A stretch of DNA of 64,000 nucleotides from Rhodocyclaceae bacterium (GCA_016721505.1 JADKHX010000006.1:1-64000), one strand, 5' to 3'. Shown: positions 45,410 to 55,298, counted from the stretch's first letter. The notes: a model not told the origin generated them from the sequence alone. Numbers and translations are program-made.

Positions 45410-46333
45410 TTAAGCGGGTGTTGCAACCTTTGCGGCAGTTTCTGCGGCAGCGGCCGCTGCTTGTGCAGCGACTTCGGCGGCGAAATCAGTGGTGACTTTT
45501 TCGATGCCTTCGCCAACACAGTACAAACAGAAACTTGCCACTGAGGCACCTTTGACTTTAAGCAATTGTTCTATTGTCTGCTTGCCATCTTCGGCTTTGA
45601 CGAACACTTGACCCAGCAGCGTCACGTCCTTCAAATATTTCTGCACCGTACCTTCGGCAATTTTTTCCAACATCGCTTCTGGCTTTCCAGCTTCACGCGC
45701 CTTTTCAATCGCAATCCGGCGCTCGGTGTCAAGTAAGTCCTGCGACACGCCACTGGAATCCAGTGATTTCGGTTTCGATGCGGCGATGTGCATGGCCAAA
45801 TCTTTTGCCAACGTGTCATCACCGCCAACGACGTCAATCAACACACCGATCTTTGAACCGCCGTGCAAGTAGGAAGCCAATTTGCCTTTGGCGGCGATGC
45901 GTGTGAAACGACGCAGCGACATGTTCTCGCCAATCTTGCCAACCAAAGCCATGCGGGTCGATTCGACTGTGCCATCGCCCATTGCCAGCGCAGAGAGCGT
46001 TGCTAAATCGGCCGGATTTTTGTCGGCAACCAAAACCGCGCAATCGGCAGCAAGCTTGAGGAAATCGTCGTTCTTGGCGACAAAATCGGTTTCACTGTTG
46101 ACTTCAATGATGCCACCGAGCTTGCCATCAGCACTGATGTTGATTGCTACGATGCCCTCAGCCGCCACACGCGATGCCGCTTTGGTGGCTTTGTTGCCGA
46201 GCTTGACGCGCAAAATTTCCTCGGCTTTAACCAAGTCGCCTCCCGCTTCGGTCAGCGCTTTTTTGCATTCCATCATTGGCGCGTCGGTCTTCTCGCGCAA
46301 TTCTTTGACCATACTTGCGGTGATTTCCGCCAT
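45410..46333 (-). CDS. tsf: Elongation factor Ts
   Basis: Nucleotide exchange factor for EF-Tu. 307 residues. N-terminal UBA-like VKELREKTDAPMMECKKAL, then the TDFVAKNDDF motif contacting EF-Tu. The C-terminus is an alanine-rich tail. The ATG at 46333 has GGAG seven bases upstream; the frame extends four codons further. Follows rpsB by 84 bases, the universal pairing. Confidence 0.97.
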   Translation of the reverse strand: MAEITASMVKELREKTDAPMMECKKALTEAGGDLVKAEEILRVKLGNKATKAASRVAAEGIVAINISADGKLGGIIEVNSETDFVAKNDDFLKLAADCAVLVADKNPADLATLSALAMGDGTVESTRMALVGKIGENMSLRRFTRIAAKGKLASYLHGGSKIGVLIDVVGGDDTLAKDLAMHIAASKPKSLDSSGVSQDLLDTERRIAIEKAREAGKPEAMLEKIAEGTVQKYLKDVTLLGQVFVKAEDGKQTIEQLLKVKGASVASFCLYCVGEGIEKVTTDFAAEVAAQAAAAAAETAAKVATPA

Positions 46334-46417
46334 GCTTAACTCCAAATCTGTTTATTTATCTCAGTCCAAATTGAATGTTGTGCAGCGCGCAACCAATGCG
46401 CGCTGCACTCATACAAA

Positions 46418-47170
46418 TTACTCAGCTGCTGCGTCGTCTACTTCGACAAACTCGTCGTCGCTGGCGATATGACCGACCAAATCAACCAATGACTGGCTCT
46501 TGCCTTCGAGGATGGCGTCCGCCATGCCACGTGCGTAAAGCCGAATCGCACCAGAGGAGTCGTCGTTACCCGGAATGAGGTAGTTGATGCCATCCGGCGA
46601 ATGGTTGGTATCAACCACACCGACAACTGGAATGCCAAGTTTGGCTGCTTCGGTGATCGCGATTTTGTGATAGCCGACATCGATAATGAAGATTGCATCG
46701 GGCAAGCCACCCAGATCCTTGATGCCGCCAATGCCTTTGCGTAGCTTGTCAAGTTCGCGCTGTAGTGTCAGCGCTTCTTTTTTCGACAGTTTTTCCCAAC
46801 TGCCGTCTTCATTCATTTGCTCAAGGTCTTTAAGACGCTTGATCGACAGCTTGAGAGTTTTGAAGTTGGTCATCATGCCGCCGAGCCAACGCTCATCAAC
46901 ATAAGGCATGCCGCAACGAATTGCTTCTTCAGCAATAATTTCACGGGCTTGACGTTTGGTGCTAACGAAAAGTATGGTGCCTTTCTTGGCAGCCACTTTC
47001 TTGATAAAAGCGACGGCTTCCTGATACTTAGCCAGCGTCTTTTCGAGATTGATAATGTGAATCTTGTTGCGATGGCCGAAAATATACGGAGCCATTTTGG
47101 GATTCCAGAAACGTGTCTGGTGGCCGAAATGTACGCCGGCCTCCAGCATTTGGCGCATGGTTGTGCTCAT
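46418..47170 (-). CDS. rpsB: 30S ribosomal protein S2
   Basis: Small-subunit protein bound on the solvent side near S1. 250 residues. MLEAGVHFGHQTRFWNPKM, the GTILFVSTKRQAREI segment and AIRLYARGMADAILEG are typical. Ribosome site CGGAGATAG. A clear promoter lies about 110 bases upstream and the leader contains two hairpins, consistent with autogenous control by S2, as known for E. coli rpsB (inference here). First gene of the run extending to trmH. Confidence 0.98.
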   Translation of the reverse strand: MSTTMRQMLEAGVHFGHQTRFWNPKMAPYIFGHRNKIHIINLEKTLAKYQEAVAFIKKVAAKKGTILFVSTKRQAREIIAEEAIRCGMPYVDERWLGGMMTNFKTLKLSIKRLKDLEQMNEDGSWEKLSKKEALTLQRELDKLRKGIGGIKDLGGLPDAIFIIDVGYHKIAITEAAKLGIPVVGVVDTNHSPDGINYLIPGNDDSSGAIRLYARGMADAILEGKSQSLVDLVGHIASDDEFVEVDDAAAE

Positions 47171-47213
47171 TGAACTATCTCCGATGGGTTAAACCGCCGC
47201 CTGGCTGTGTTGC

Positions 47214-47231
47214 GCTACAAATGCAGCGCCA
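47214..47231 (-). promoter_or_regulatory. rpsB leader hairpin (proximal)
   Basis: On the minus strand GCGCT GCATTTGT AGCGC, a 5-bp stem in the rpsB 5' leader about 45 bases before the start codon. A candidate part of an S2 autoregulatory structure. Confidence 0.35.
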
Positions 47232-47256
47232 CCCTTCGGTGCCAAGCGTGTGGATT

Positions 47257-47275
47257 TGTCCGGCCAATCCGGACA
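47257..47275 (-). promoter_or_regulatory. rpsB leader hairpin (distal)
   Basis: On the minus strand TGTCCGG ATTGG CCGGACA, a perfect 7-bp stem with a 5-base loop. It lies at or just after the predicted transcription start, so it would form the 5' end of the rpsB mRNA, either protecting it or forming part of an S2 binding site. Confidence 0.5.
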
Positions 47276-47282
47276 GCGCGCC

Positions 47283-47312
47283 ATTATAGCCATTCACCTG
47301 CCTTGTTATCAA
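47283..47312 (-). promoter_or_regulatory. Sigma-70 promoter of rpsB
   Basis: On the minus strand -35 TTGATA (47312-47307), 18-base spacer, -10 TATAAT (47288-47283, perfect). Predicted start near 47276, giving a leader of about 105 bases to rpsB. Confidence 0.75.
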
Positions 47313-47340
47313 GCATTTCGGTGCTTGCACGCCTGTAGTC

Positions 47341-47435
47341 GCCAGTTGGTGCTGCCACGCAGTGTCGGCTTTGCACAGCCGACCCGCTACGCAGGCGCAA
47401 AGCAGTGCTTTGCGAATTCCCTGCTTCGCCGCCGT
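47341..47435 (+). repeat. Long dispersed element (about 95 bp) in the rpsB/map divergent region
   Basis: Begins GCCAGTTGGTGCTG, as the short element does, and ends GCTTCGCCGCCGT. Inside are two hairpins: GTCGGCT / AGCCGAC around TTGCAC, and CGCAAAGCA / TGCTTTGCG around a single G (perfect 9 bp). It sits 28 bases behind the rpsB -35 box and ends 52 bases before map. It makes the map frame look open upstream (LHSRPATQAQS). Confidence 0.88.
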
Positions 47436-47487
47436 CAAAACCCAGTGGGGCGCTAGAATGGCGCGCCCAAACGACCGTCACCCCGCA

Positions 47488-48297
47488 ATGTCCATTTCTA
47501 TCAAATCCGACGCCGATATTGAAAAACTGCGCATAGCCTGCCGCCTTGCCAGCGAGGTACTTGACTACATCACACCCTACGTCAAGCCCGGCGTGACCAC
47601 GGAAGAGTTGGACACGCTGTGCCACGACTACATGGTCAATGTGCAAGGCTGCATTCCGGCCCCGTTGAACTACGCGCCGCCGGGTTACACGCCGTATCCA
47701 AAATCAATTTGCGCTTCGGTCAATCATCAAATCTGCCACGGCATCCCCAACGTGCGTCCGCTCAAAAAAGGCGACATCGTCAACCTCGACATAACCACCA
47801 TCAAAGATGGTTGGCATGGCGACACCAGCCGCACGTTTATTGTCGGCGAGACGTCAATTTTGGCCAAGCGATTAGTTGATGTCACCTACGAATGCATGTG
47901 GCTGGGTATTGCTCAAGTCAAACCCGGGGTGCGGCTTGGTGCGGTTGGCGCGGCGATTCAAAAACATGCCGAGAAGAATGGATTTTCTGTGGTGCGTGAA
48001 TTTTGTGGCCACGGCATTGGGCAAGTCTTCCACGAAGAACCGCAAGTGTTGCACTACGGCAAAAGTAGCGATGGCCCGATGCTCCAAACCGGTATGACTT
48101 TCACCATCGAGCCCATGATTAACGCGGGCAGAGCCGCCATTTCAGAGCTGCCGGATGGCTGGACTATTGTCACCAAAGATCGCAGTTTGTCGGCGCAGTT
48201 TGAGCATACGGTGCGCGTCACCCAGACTGGTGTCGAAGTGCTGACCGTCTCGGCCGGTGCACCACCCTGCCCACCTCAAGTGGTGCTCACACCCTAA
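47488..48297 (+). CDS. map: Methionine aminopeptidase, type I
   Basis: Removes the initiator Met from nascent proteins. 269 residues. The start MSISIKSDADIEKLRIACRLA matches the family N-terminus. The metal ligands are in KGDIVNLDITTIKDGWHGDTSRTF-like sequence (two Asp), CGHGIGQVFHEEP (His) and FTIEPM and FEHTVRV (two Glu). An in-frame ATG at 47458 is possible, but the frame beyond it is repeat DNA. Divergent from rpsB, a common arrangement; 15 bases before glnD. Confidence 0.95.
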   Translation: MSISIKSDADIEKLRIACRLASEVLDYITPYVKPGVTTEELDTLCHDYMVNVQGCIPAPLNYAPPGYTPYPKSICASVNHQICHGIPNVRPLKKGDIVNLDITTIKDGWHGDTSRTFIVGETSILAKRLVDVTYECMWLGIAQVKPGVRLGAVGAAIQKHAEKNGFSVVREFCGHGIGQVFHEEPQVLHYGKSSDGPMLQTGMTFTIEPMINAGRAAISELPDGWTIVTKDRSLSAQFEHTVRVTQTGVEVLTVSAGAPPCPPQVVLTP

Positions 48298-48312
48298 CTT
48301 ACGAAAACTCGC

Positions 48313-50899
48313 ATGAACCCCACACAGGTCGCTGCATTTCGTGCCCGTATTGTTTCCGGGCAGGCGGCCTTGGAAGTCTCATGGCACGAGCACCGTGATA
48401 GCGACGCGATGTTGCGCGGCCGCTCGGCACTACTCGATGGCGTGCTGCATGATATTTGGCTAGCGCTCGCACTCCCCGGACAAATCGCGCTGGTCGCCGT
48501 CGGTGGCTACGGTGCCGGCAAGATGTATCCGTATTCCGATGTCGATTTGCTGATTTTGTGTGACGACGCAGCCTCGCCAGAAACCCAAAGCAGCATCGAA
48601 ACGCTGATTGGTTTGCTGTGGGATATCGGCCTGGATTTGGGCCACAGCGTGCGCACTACGCAAGAATGTTTGGACACCGCCGGGCGCGATATCACCGTGC
48701 AAACCGCGTTGCTCGAAGCACGACTAATCACCGGCAATGAAAAAATCTTCCACGATTTTCAAACGCAATTCCGCGCGCAACTTGATCCAGCTGAGTTCTT
48801 GACAGCCAAGCGCTTGGAACAAGCCGCGCGCTATGCCAAATACAACGAAACTCCTTTTTCGCTGGAACCCAACTGCAAAGAAAGTCCCGGTGGCCTGCGC
48901 GATATTCAAGTCATACGCTGGGTCACGCTGGCCGCTGGTCTAGGCTCCGACTGGCAAGCGCTGGTCGAAGCCAAGCTTATCGACAGCCTCGAAGCCTTGC
49001 AGCTTGAGCAAGTTGAAAATCGTCTGACTGAATTACGCATTGAGCTGCACTTGCTGGTCAAAAGGCGCGAAGAACGATTGCTGTTTGATCATCAAGAACA
49101 ACTCGCGCACGCGTTCACCATTGAAGCACAGGGTAATCGTCGCGCCTCAGAAATTTTGATGCAACGCTACTACCGTAACGCCAAGCGCGTCACGCAGCTC
49201 AATGTGCTGTTGCTCTCGTCGATTGCCGAATGGTTGCAACCCGATCAACATCCGCCTGCGGTGCTGATTGATGAGCACTTTCAAACCATCCACAGCTTGC
49301 TCGACGTACGCGACGAAGCCGTGTTTCATACTTCACCAATAACCATTCTTGAATGCTTTCGACTATTGATGGCGCGTGGCGATCTCAAAGGCCTCACCCC
49401 GCGCACCCAACGCGCAATGTGGCGCGCCAGAGGCCGCATCGACGAAGCGTTTAGCGACATGCCCGAACATCGCGCCTTGTTCCTCGATTTGTTCAAGCAA
49501 AAACATTTGATACGCGTTTTGCGGCAAATGAATCAATACGGAATTTTGGGTCGCTACCTGCCAGCCTTCGGCCGCATCGTCGGGCAGATGCAGCATGATC
49601 TTTTTCACGTCTACACCGTAGACCAACACATCCTGCAAGTGATGCGCAACCTGCGCCGGTTTGCGATGCTGGAGTTCGCTCACGAATATCCGTTTTGCTC
49701 GGCACTGATGACCGGTTTCGAGCGACCATGGGTGCTGTATCTGGCCGCCATGTTTCACGACATCGCCAAAGGCCGTGGTGGCGATCATTCAAAACTGGGC
49801 ATGGATGACGCACGCGAATTTTGCCAGCGTCATGACATTAGTCAGGAAGACACCGAACTTATTGTGTTCCTCGTTGAGCAACATTTACTGATGTCTTCCG
49901 TTGCCCAAAAACAAGACCTTTCAGATCCCGATGTGATTGCAAAATTCAGCGCTTCGATGGAGAGCGGGCGTCGCCTGTCTGCGTTGTATCTGCTGACCGT
50001 TGCCGATATTCGTGGCACCAGCCCCAAAGTCTGGAACGCGTGGAAAGGCAAGCTGCTCGAAGACTTGTATCGGATGGCGATGCGCACACTACAAGGCGAA
50101 GCGCCGGTGCATGTTTTGGGTGTGCCGGAACGCCAGGAAGATGCCTTGCGCATCCTGCGTCGCTTGGGCCTGCAGCCTGAAGTGGAGCGAGACTTTTGGA
50201 CGCAACTCGACACTGGTTATTTCATGCGTCACGATGCCGAAGAAATCGCGTGGCACACCAAAAATTTGTATTTCCGCATGAAAGAAGGAGATGCTGCTGC
50301 ACCGGTCGCACCGGTTGTCCGTGCCCGCATCAACGCCCACGGCGACGGCATCCAAGTGATGATCTACACGCCAGACCAGGAACAACTATTCACCCGCCTG
50401 TGCAGCGTGTTCGCGCAGATGGGTTACACGATTGTCGACGCAAAAATTCACACCGCAAAAAATGGATACGCGCTCGACAGTTTCGTCCTCCTGCACCCGG
50501 GCGATGACACATCGTATCGCGATCTCACCGCCTTGCTCGAACACGAATTGGTGCAACAACTAAGCCCCGGTGCGCCTTTACGCACACCGCCCAAAGGTCG
50601 CCTGTCGCGCCAAGTCAAACACTTCCCGATCGCACCCCAAGTACACATCCGCGCCGACGAAAAAGGCAGCCATTTCCTGATGACGATATCCGCATCCGAC
50701 CGCCCGGGATTGCTCTACGCCGTCGCACGCGTGTTGGCCGAACATCATGTCCGATTACACACCGCCAAAATTGCCACGCTGGGCGAACGTGTTGAGGACA
50801 TATTTTTTGATTAGCGGGCGCTCGTTGGGAGATTCAGTTTTTCTAGTGAGGTTGGAGCAAGATATTTTGGCGGCTTTGCTGGCGCAGGATGGGAAGTGA
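48313..50899 (+). pseudogene. glnD: PII uridylyltransferase/uridylyl-removing enzyme, frameshifted at its 3' end
   Basis: Senses glutamine and modifies PII proteins to control nitrogen assimilation. The readable frame is 833 residues (to the stop at 50812-50814). Domains: nucleotidyltransferase (GGYGAGKM at 64-71, then SDVD at 75-78; most relatives have Arg-Gly-Glu in place of Ala-Gly-Lys), HD domain for deuridylylation (MFHDIAKGRGGDH) and two C-terminal ACT domains. After ERVEDIF a T6 run (50803-50808) shifts the frame. Removing one T restores a family-like tail (LISGRSLGD to LEQDILAALLAQDGK) ending at 50899, exactly 861 residues. Activity may survive, because only the end of the last ACT domain is lost. 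Confidence 0.88.
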
Positions 50900-50966
50900 G
50901 TAGCAAAATCGGTTGAATGACGGCGTATGACCGGTGAACGGGGCAGTCCCTCGCCAGCACCAAAGA

Positions 50967-53900
50967 TCACTCTAGCTCCACCAACTTCCCATGCGCCAAA
51001 TAAAAAATCGCCTCGCGCACTGGCAATCCGTCCGCTTGAAATAAGGCCGCATATTGTTCAAGTTGCTGTCGATAATATTCCGCATGTTGTCGCAAACTTG
51101 CCGCGTCGGCGCTCGAACCAAGGTCAGCGGTTTTGTAGTCAATCACCCAGCGCGTTCCGTTGTCGACGAAGCTGCGATCTACGACTTTGGTCGATACGCC
51201 GCCGGTCAATTGTTCGTCGTCGCTGAGCACGGTGGTTGATAGCGCTAGTTCTACGGCATCGTCTTCGTGGCGCGCCAGCACCCACTGTCCGTCGGCGCTG
51301 GCGATGGTGGTCTTCAGCATGTCGATTACACGGCGCGCGGCGGTGGTGCTCTCTTCGATGCGCCAGCCACGACAGATCAGCCAACGCTCCAGACTGGCGT
51401 GCATTCCTTCGATTCGGGTGGCCGTCCATGGCCTTGCGTCGCGCAGCATTTGTTCCATGCAGGCGTGCGCCAAAGTGCCTATCGTTGCGGCGAGCGCGTT
51501 GGCTGCAGTGATGTTCCGTTCTTTTGACACGTTTGCCATCGGCGGCGCGGTCCATGTGTCAGGGGTGACGTAAGGCGTTTTAAGTCGCACCATGGCGGGA
51601 ACGAAGCACGACAATTCGTCTGATAATTGATCAGGCATGTCATCGGGCCAACCTTCCCCCGCCGCATCGTAGAAATCGGTTTGCCCTTGCACGATCGGTG
51701 ACGCCTGCGCATTGGTTGGCATCGCTGCAATGAATTCTGATTCCAGCGCCGGCCACAAACGACCGAGTGCAGTAGCTTTTTGTGGTGTTACCAATACGCC
51801 ATCGTCATTGGTTTCGATCACACCAAAAATATGCAGATGACGGACTGCGCGGGTGACGGCAACGTAGAGCACGCGGGTCGATTCATTGGCTTCTCGCTCG
51901 CTCTCCATTCGCCGCAAAAAATCGTAAGCACTCGGGGCCTCGGCGGCATTCACGCTACGGCGATTGAGTGGCGCGGCGACTAGGTGTTCACCATCTTCCA
52001 ACGCGAAACTATCCCATGCCAACAATGGTGGCTCGTTGCTGCCGCTGCGTCGGTGCAGACCGGGCAGGATGACGGTGTCGAATTCCAATCCTTTGGCTTT
52101 GTGGATGGTCATCAATTCCAAGCGACCATCGGCTTGCGCGTCCGGCGCGGCGTAGAGTTTTTCCATGTCGGCTTCGAGGTTATCGATGGCAAATCGCCCC
52201 GCCGCATCGAGTTGGTCTAGACGATTAAAAAACGCATCAACATCATTGCGATCATTCGCGCCTTCAAGGCATGTCGCGCCACCAAGTTTTTTCCAGACAT
52301 CTTCAACCCAGCATCGGAGGCTCTGTCTGCCCTGCCCTGTCAAGGCTTCAGCCAGCATGATGCGCAGATGACCAAGCCGACGCTGGCCATCATCCGACAA
52401 GCGGGCGAGGCGCGTCGCATCATGCATCAGCGACCATATCGTCGACTTGTGGTCGTCGCCCGCCAGTGCATGCAAATCGGCTAACACCAAGCCGCACCAC
52501 GGCGCGCGCAATATCGCCAGCCAATGCACGCGGTCGCCGCGATGATGCAGTGCACGGGTCAGTGAAATTACATCCTGCACAGGCTGGCGTTGCACCAAAC
52601 TTTCAATCTCCACTGCCGAATAATGCCAATCAGGATGTGTCGTTCGAATTTCGCTAACCAGTTCCGTCAGCCGATTGCGCGCGCTGACCAACACGGCAAT
52701 TTTTCTGCTCGGATCGGCCTGCCATTCGGCGGCAATGGTTTGCACAATTTGCTCAGCTTCGACGCGCGCTGCGGCATGCCGACCGGCTGATTTGGCAACA
52801 ATCACCGGATGCAGCGTGACACCCGCATCGCTAGCGGTCTCGCGGGTGGCGACAAATTCGCGGTAAGTAATTTCGCCGCGCGTCGGGTCATCTGCGGCCG
52901 GAAAAACTTGCGGGAAAGTTTGGTTAATCCAATCCACCACTGGCGGACACGAACGATTGTTGCGCGACAAGCGCAATTGCTCTAGCGTCAATTCGCCGAT
53001 ACCATTTTGAGCGACGCGCAAGAATAATCCGACATCGGCTTTGCGAAATCGATAGATTGATTGCATGGGATCGCCAACCACAAACAATGTACGTCCGTCG
53101 CCCGACTGCCAGCCCGCAGTAAGCCGCGTGAGCAAATCGATTTGCGTCGGACTGGTGTCCTGGAATTCGTCGACCAACAAATGCTTGATGTGGTAATCGA
53201 GCCGCAAGCCGAGCTCGGAAGGATCGAGTTCATCACCGAGCGCAGCAATTGCGCGCATGGAAAGCTCGCCAAAATCCACCTCGCCACGTTCGCGAAACAC
53301 TAACCACAATTCAGCCGCCGCAAGCTTCATCAGCCGCGCCATTGCACGCACGATGAGGTCGTTGTCGTGATCGACGCGAGGCAGTTGACCTATGCGTTGC
53401 AAGGTCAATATTTGGCTAGCACTCAGGTCTTGTAGCAATTCAATGATTGCATCTTTTTGCGGCTTGAATTCCTTACCCGCCGGAAAGCCATTTTTCACCG
53501 TCACCGTTTTGCGCGGCTCATTTTTTTGCGTCAGCAGCATCGCGGCGACAGCGCGCCACTTCGGCAAATCATCAATCTCCGCAGTCAGCAGTTCAGTCCA
53601 ATCCGCAAGCTCGTCACGTTCCAAAATTGCCGACGTGAATCGTGCCAACGGCATCAAACGCGCTTGCCACGAGGCATCAAGCGCATCGGCGACGCGTGAC
53701 AAATCTAAATTGACCAAAGCATGCAGCGCATCGCCAATCGCCAACTCGGGATTATCGAGTTCGGCGATCTCGCGCCACTGCTCGCGCCGCGCCAACATTT
53801 GTGCCAGCAAACCGCTCAAACGCGTCACATCGTTATCCAGATAGGCCAGCGCGGTCGCTACCGTTTCGGCATGCTCGCCATCATCTTCCAAATGATCCAA

Positions 53901-54428
53901 CGCACGGCGCGCCGCGTCAGCATAGTGGCGCGACGCATCTTCTATCGTTGCCGGTTGCGCACCGAAGCGTGACAAAAACGGCATCTGCCGCGCGAGGCTG
54001 CTACACAAGGCATCTATCGTGGTCAAACGCATGCGGCCAGTTTGCTTGAGCAGATCCCACCCGAGTTCCGCAGAGCGCGCCAAGGCCGCGCGCGCAAGTT
54101 CAAAGGTAATCAACTTGTGTGTCGCCGTCGGTGCAACGCCACCCTGCGCCAGCGCCAAACTATCCTGAATCCGGCTACGCATTTCACCTGCCGCTTTATT
54201 GGTGAAAGTAATCGCAATGATTTCTTCGGGCGATTCGACCGTCGCCAGCAGACGCAAATAGCGTTGCGTCAAAAGCTCAGTCTTGCCCGCACCAGCTGGG
54301 GCCTCGACAATGAACGATTCAAGCGCGAGAGCACGACGGCGGTTTTGCTCGTCGTCAAAAAGCAAGTCGCCAGTTGGTGCTGGTGACACGCCGTTAATTA
54401 GTGCGTTAGCGTAGTGCTGCTTGCTCAC
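50967..54428 (-). CDS. UvrD/Rep-family helicase-nuclease (AddA-like)
   Basis: Partner of the downstream-coordinate PD-(D/E)XK protein in double-strand break resection. 1153 residues. SF1A helicase motifs in order: I APAGAGKTEL (43-52), Ia ITFTNKAAGEM, II VDEFQDTSP, III GDPMQSIYRFRKAD, IV LRLSRNNRS, V TIHKAKGLEFD and VI YVAVTRA. The C-terminus carries a nuclease signature (WVIDYKTADLG). Residues 11-20 (INGVSPAPTG) are encoded by a dispersed-repeat copy at the very N-terminus, before the DDEQ adenine-binding Q motif. The start is therefore within or close to repeat-altered sequence. Confidence 0.87.
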   Translation of the reverse strand: MSKQHYANALINGVSPAPTGDLLFDDEQNRRRALALESFIVEAPAGAGKTELLTQRYLRLLATVESPEEIIAITFTNKAAGEMRSRIQDSLALAQGGVAPTATHKLITFELARAALARSAELGWDLLKQTGRMRLTTIDALCSSLARQMPFLSRFGAQPATIEDASRHYADAARRALDHLEDDGEHAETVATALAYLDNDVTRLSGLLAQMLARREQWREIAELDNPELAIGDALHALVNLDLSRVADALDASWQARLMPLARFTSAILERDELADWTELLTAEIDDLPKWRAVAAMLLTQKNEPRKTVTVKNGFPAGKEFKPQKDAIIELLQDLSASQILTLQRIGQLPRVDHDNDLIVRAMARLMKLAAAELWLVFRERGEVDFGELSMRAIAALGDELDPSELGLRLDYHIKHLLVDEFQDTSPTQIDLLTRLTAGWQSGDGRTLFVVGDPMQSIYRFRKADVGLFLRVAQNGIGELTLEQLRLSRNNRSCPPVVDWINQTFPQVFPAADDPTRGEITYREFVATRETASDAGVTLHPVIVAKSAGRHAAARVEAEQIVQTIAAEWQADPSRKIAVLVSARNRLTELVSEIRTTHPDWHYSAVEIESLVQRQPVQDVISLTRALHHRGDRVHWLAILRAPWCGLVLADLHALAGDDHKSTIWSLMHDATRLARLSDDGQRRLGHLRIMLAEALTGQGRQSLRCWVEDVWKKLGGATCLEGANDRNDVDAFFNRLDQLDAAGRFAIDNLEADMEKLYAAPDAQADGRLELMTIHKAKGLEFDTVILPGLHRRSGSNEPPLLAWDSFALEDGEHLVAAPLNRRSVNAAEAPSAYDFLRRMESEREANESTRVLYVAVTRAVRHLHIFGVIETNDDGVLVTPQKATALGRLWPALESEFIAAMPTNAQASPIVQGQTDFYDAAGEGWPDDMPDQLSDELSCFVPAMVRLKTPYVTPDTWTAPPMANVSKERNITAANALAATIGTLAHACMEQMLRDARPWTATRIEGMHASLERWLICRGWRIEESTTAARRVIDMLKTTIASADGQWVLARHEDDAVELALSTTVLSDDEQLTGGVSTKVVDRSFVDNGTRWVIDYKTADLGSSADAASLRQHAEYYRQQLEQYAALFQADGLPVREAIFYLAHGKLVELE
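54368..54398 (+). repeat. Short dispersed element, in frame at the N-terminus of the AddA-like gene
   Basis: CGCCAGTTGGTGCTGG then TGACACGCCGTTAAT: consensus copy. Reverse-orientation reading in the gene is INGVSPAPTG. Confidence 0.92.
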
Positions 54429-54452
54429 CTGAAACCTTTCAAGGAATTCAAA

Positions 54453-55298
54453 TCACTCACCCGCCAAAAACAAGCGCCGCGCTTCCTCGGCTTTTATCGC
54501 CAAATTAACTTCCTCCAACACGCCAGCGACATCAGCGACGCGGGTTTCTAAAGCGATTTTTCCGGTCAACTCCGTATCGGTTTTCAACTTTCCCGATTCG
54601 TATAAAAGCCACATTTCCTTGCCATATTGGGTGTCCAACAATTCGGGTGCGAAGCGGCCGAAATAGTTGGCGAGGTTGGCTACGTCGCGCTCCAGCATGG
54701 CGCTGGCGTTCATGTTGCCTGCCGCGTTGACGGCCTGCGGCAAATCTATGATGACCAGGCCGTGCTTGCCCAACAAAACGTTGTATTCCGATAAGTCGCC
54801 GTGGATAATTCCGGCGCAAAGCATGATCACTACTTGATGCAAAAGTTCGGCGTGCAATTGCACGGCTTGTGCTGCGGATAAGGCCACATCGTTGAGCCTT
54901 GGCGCGGGCATGTCGTCGGCATCAGTGACCAATTCCATCAACAAGACGCCCTCGTAACAAACATAGGGCGTGGGCACGGTGACACCCGCCGCCGCGAGTC
55001 GAAACAGCGCGTCGACTTCGGCGTTTTGCCAGACTTCTTCTTGCATCTTGCGCCCGAATCGCGTGCCTTTGGCCATTGCTCGCGATTGCCGGCTGTTCTT
55101 TACTTTGCGGCCTTCCTGATAGTTGGCGCTCTTGCTAAAGCTACGATGTTCGGCGTCCTTGTAAACTTTCGCGCAACGAATTTCGTCGCCGCAACGCACG
55201 ACATAAACGTTGGCCTCTTTGCCGCTCATCAATTGACGAATCACTTCATCAACCATGCCTTCGTCTATCAACGGTTCGATTCTTTTTGGTACTTTCAT
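54453..55298 (-). CDS. RIO1-family serine protein kinase
   Basis: Atypical protein kinase domain. 281 residues from ATG 55298. The nucleotide-binding segment is SGKEANVYVVRCGDEIRCAKVYK, the catalytic loop IHGDLSEYNVLL and the metal-binding IIDLPQAV. Bacterial RIO kinases are of uncertain role; archaeal and eukaryotic ones act in small-subunit maturation. It sits between the AddB-like and AddA-like genes, 17 bases after the former, which is an unexpected place for it. The ribosome site is weak; the frame is open to 55427 only over the neighbour's end. Confidence 0.83.
   Translation of the reverse strand: MKVPKRIEPLIDEGMVDEVIRQLMSGKEANVYVVRCGDEIRCAKVYKDAEHRSFSKSANYQEGRKVKNSRQSRAMAKGTRFGRKMQEEVWQNAEVDALFRLAAAGVTVPTPYVCYEGVLLMELVTDADDMPAPRLNDVALSAAQAVQLHAELLHQVVIMLCAGIIHGDLSEYNVLLGKHGLVIIDLPQAVNAAGNMNASAMLERDVANLANYFGRFAPELLDTQYGKEMWLLYESGKLKTDTELTGKIALETRVADVAGVLEEVNLAIKAEEARRLFLAGE

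Noticed and set aside
47362..47487. N-terminal extension of methionine aminopeptidase (LHSRPATQAQS and so on)
   Set aside because: The extension is translated repeat DNA; the family start is at 47488.
50925..50965. Possible further dispersed element downstream of glnD (ACGGCGT, then CCAGCACCAA)
   Set aside because: The two ends match but the middle does not; too degenerate to count.
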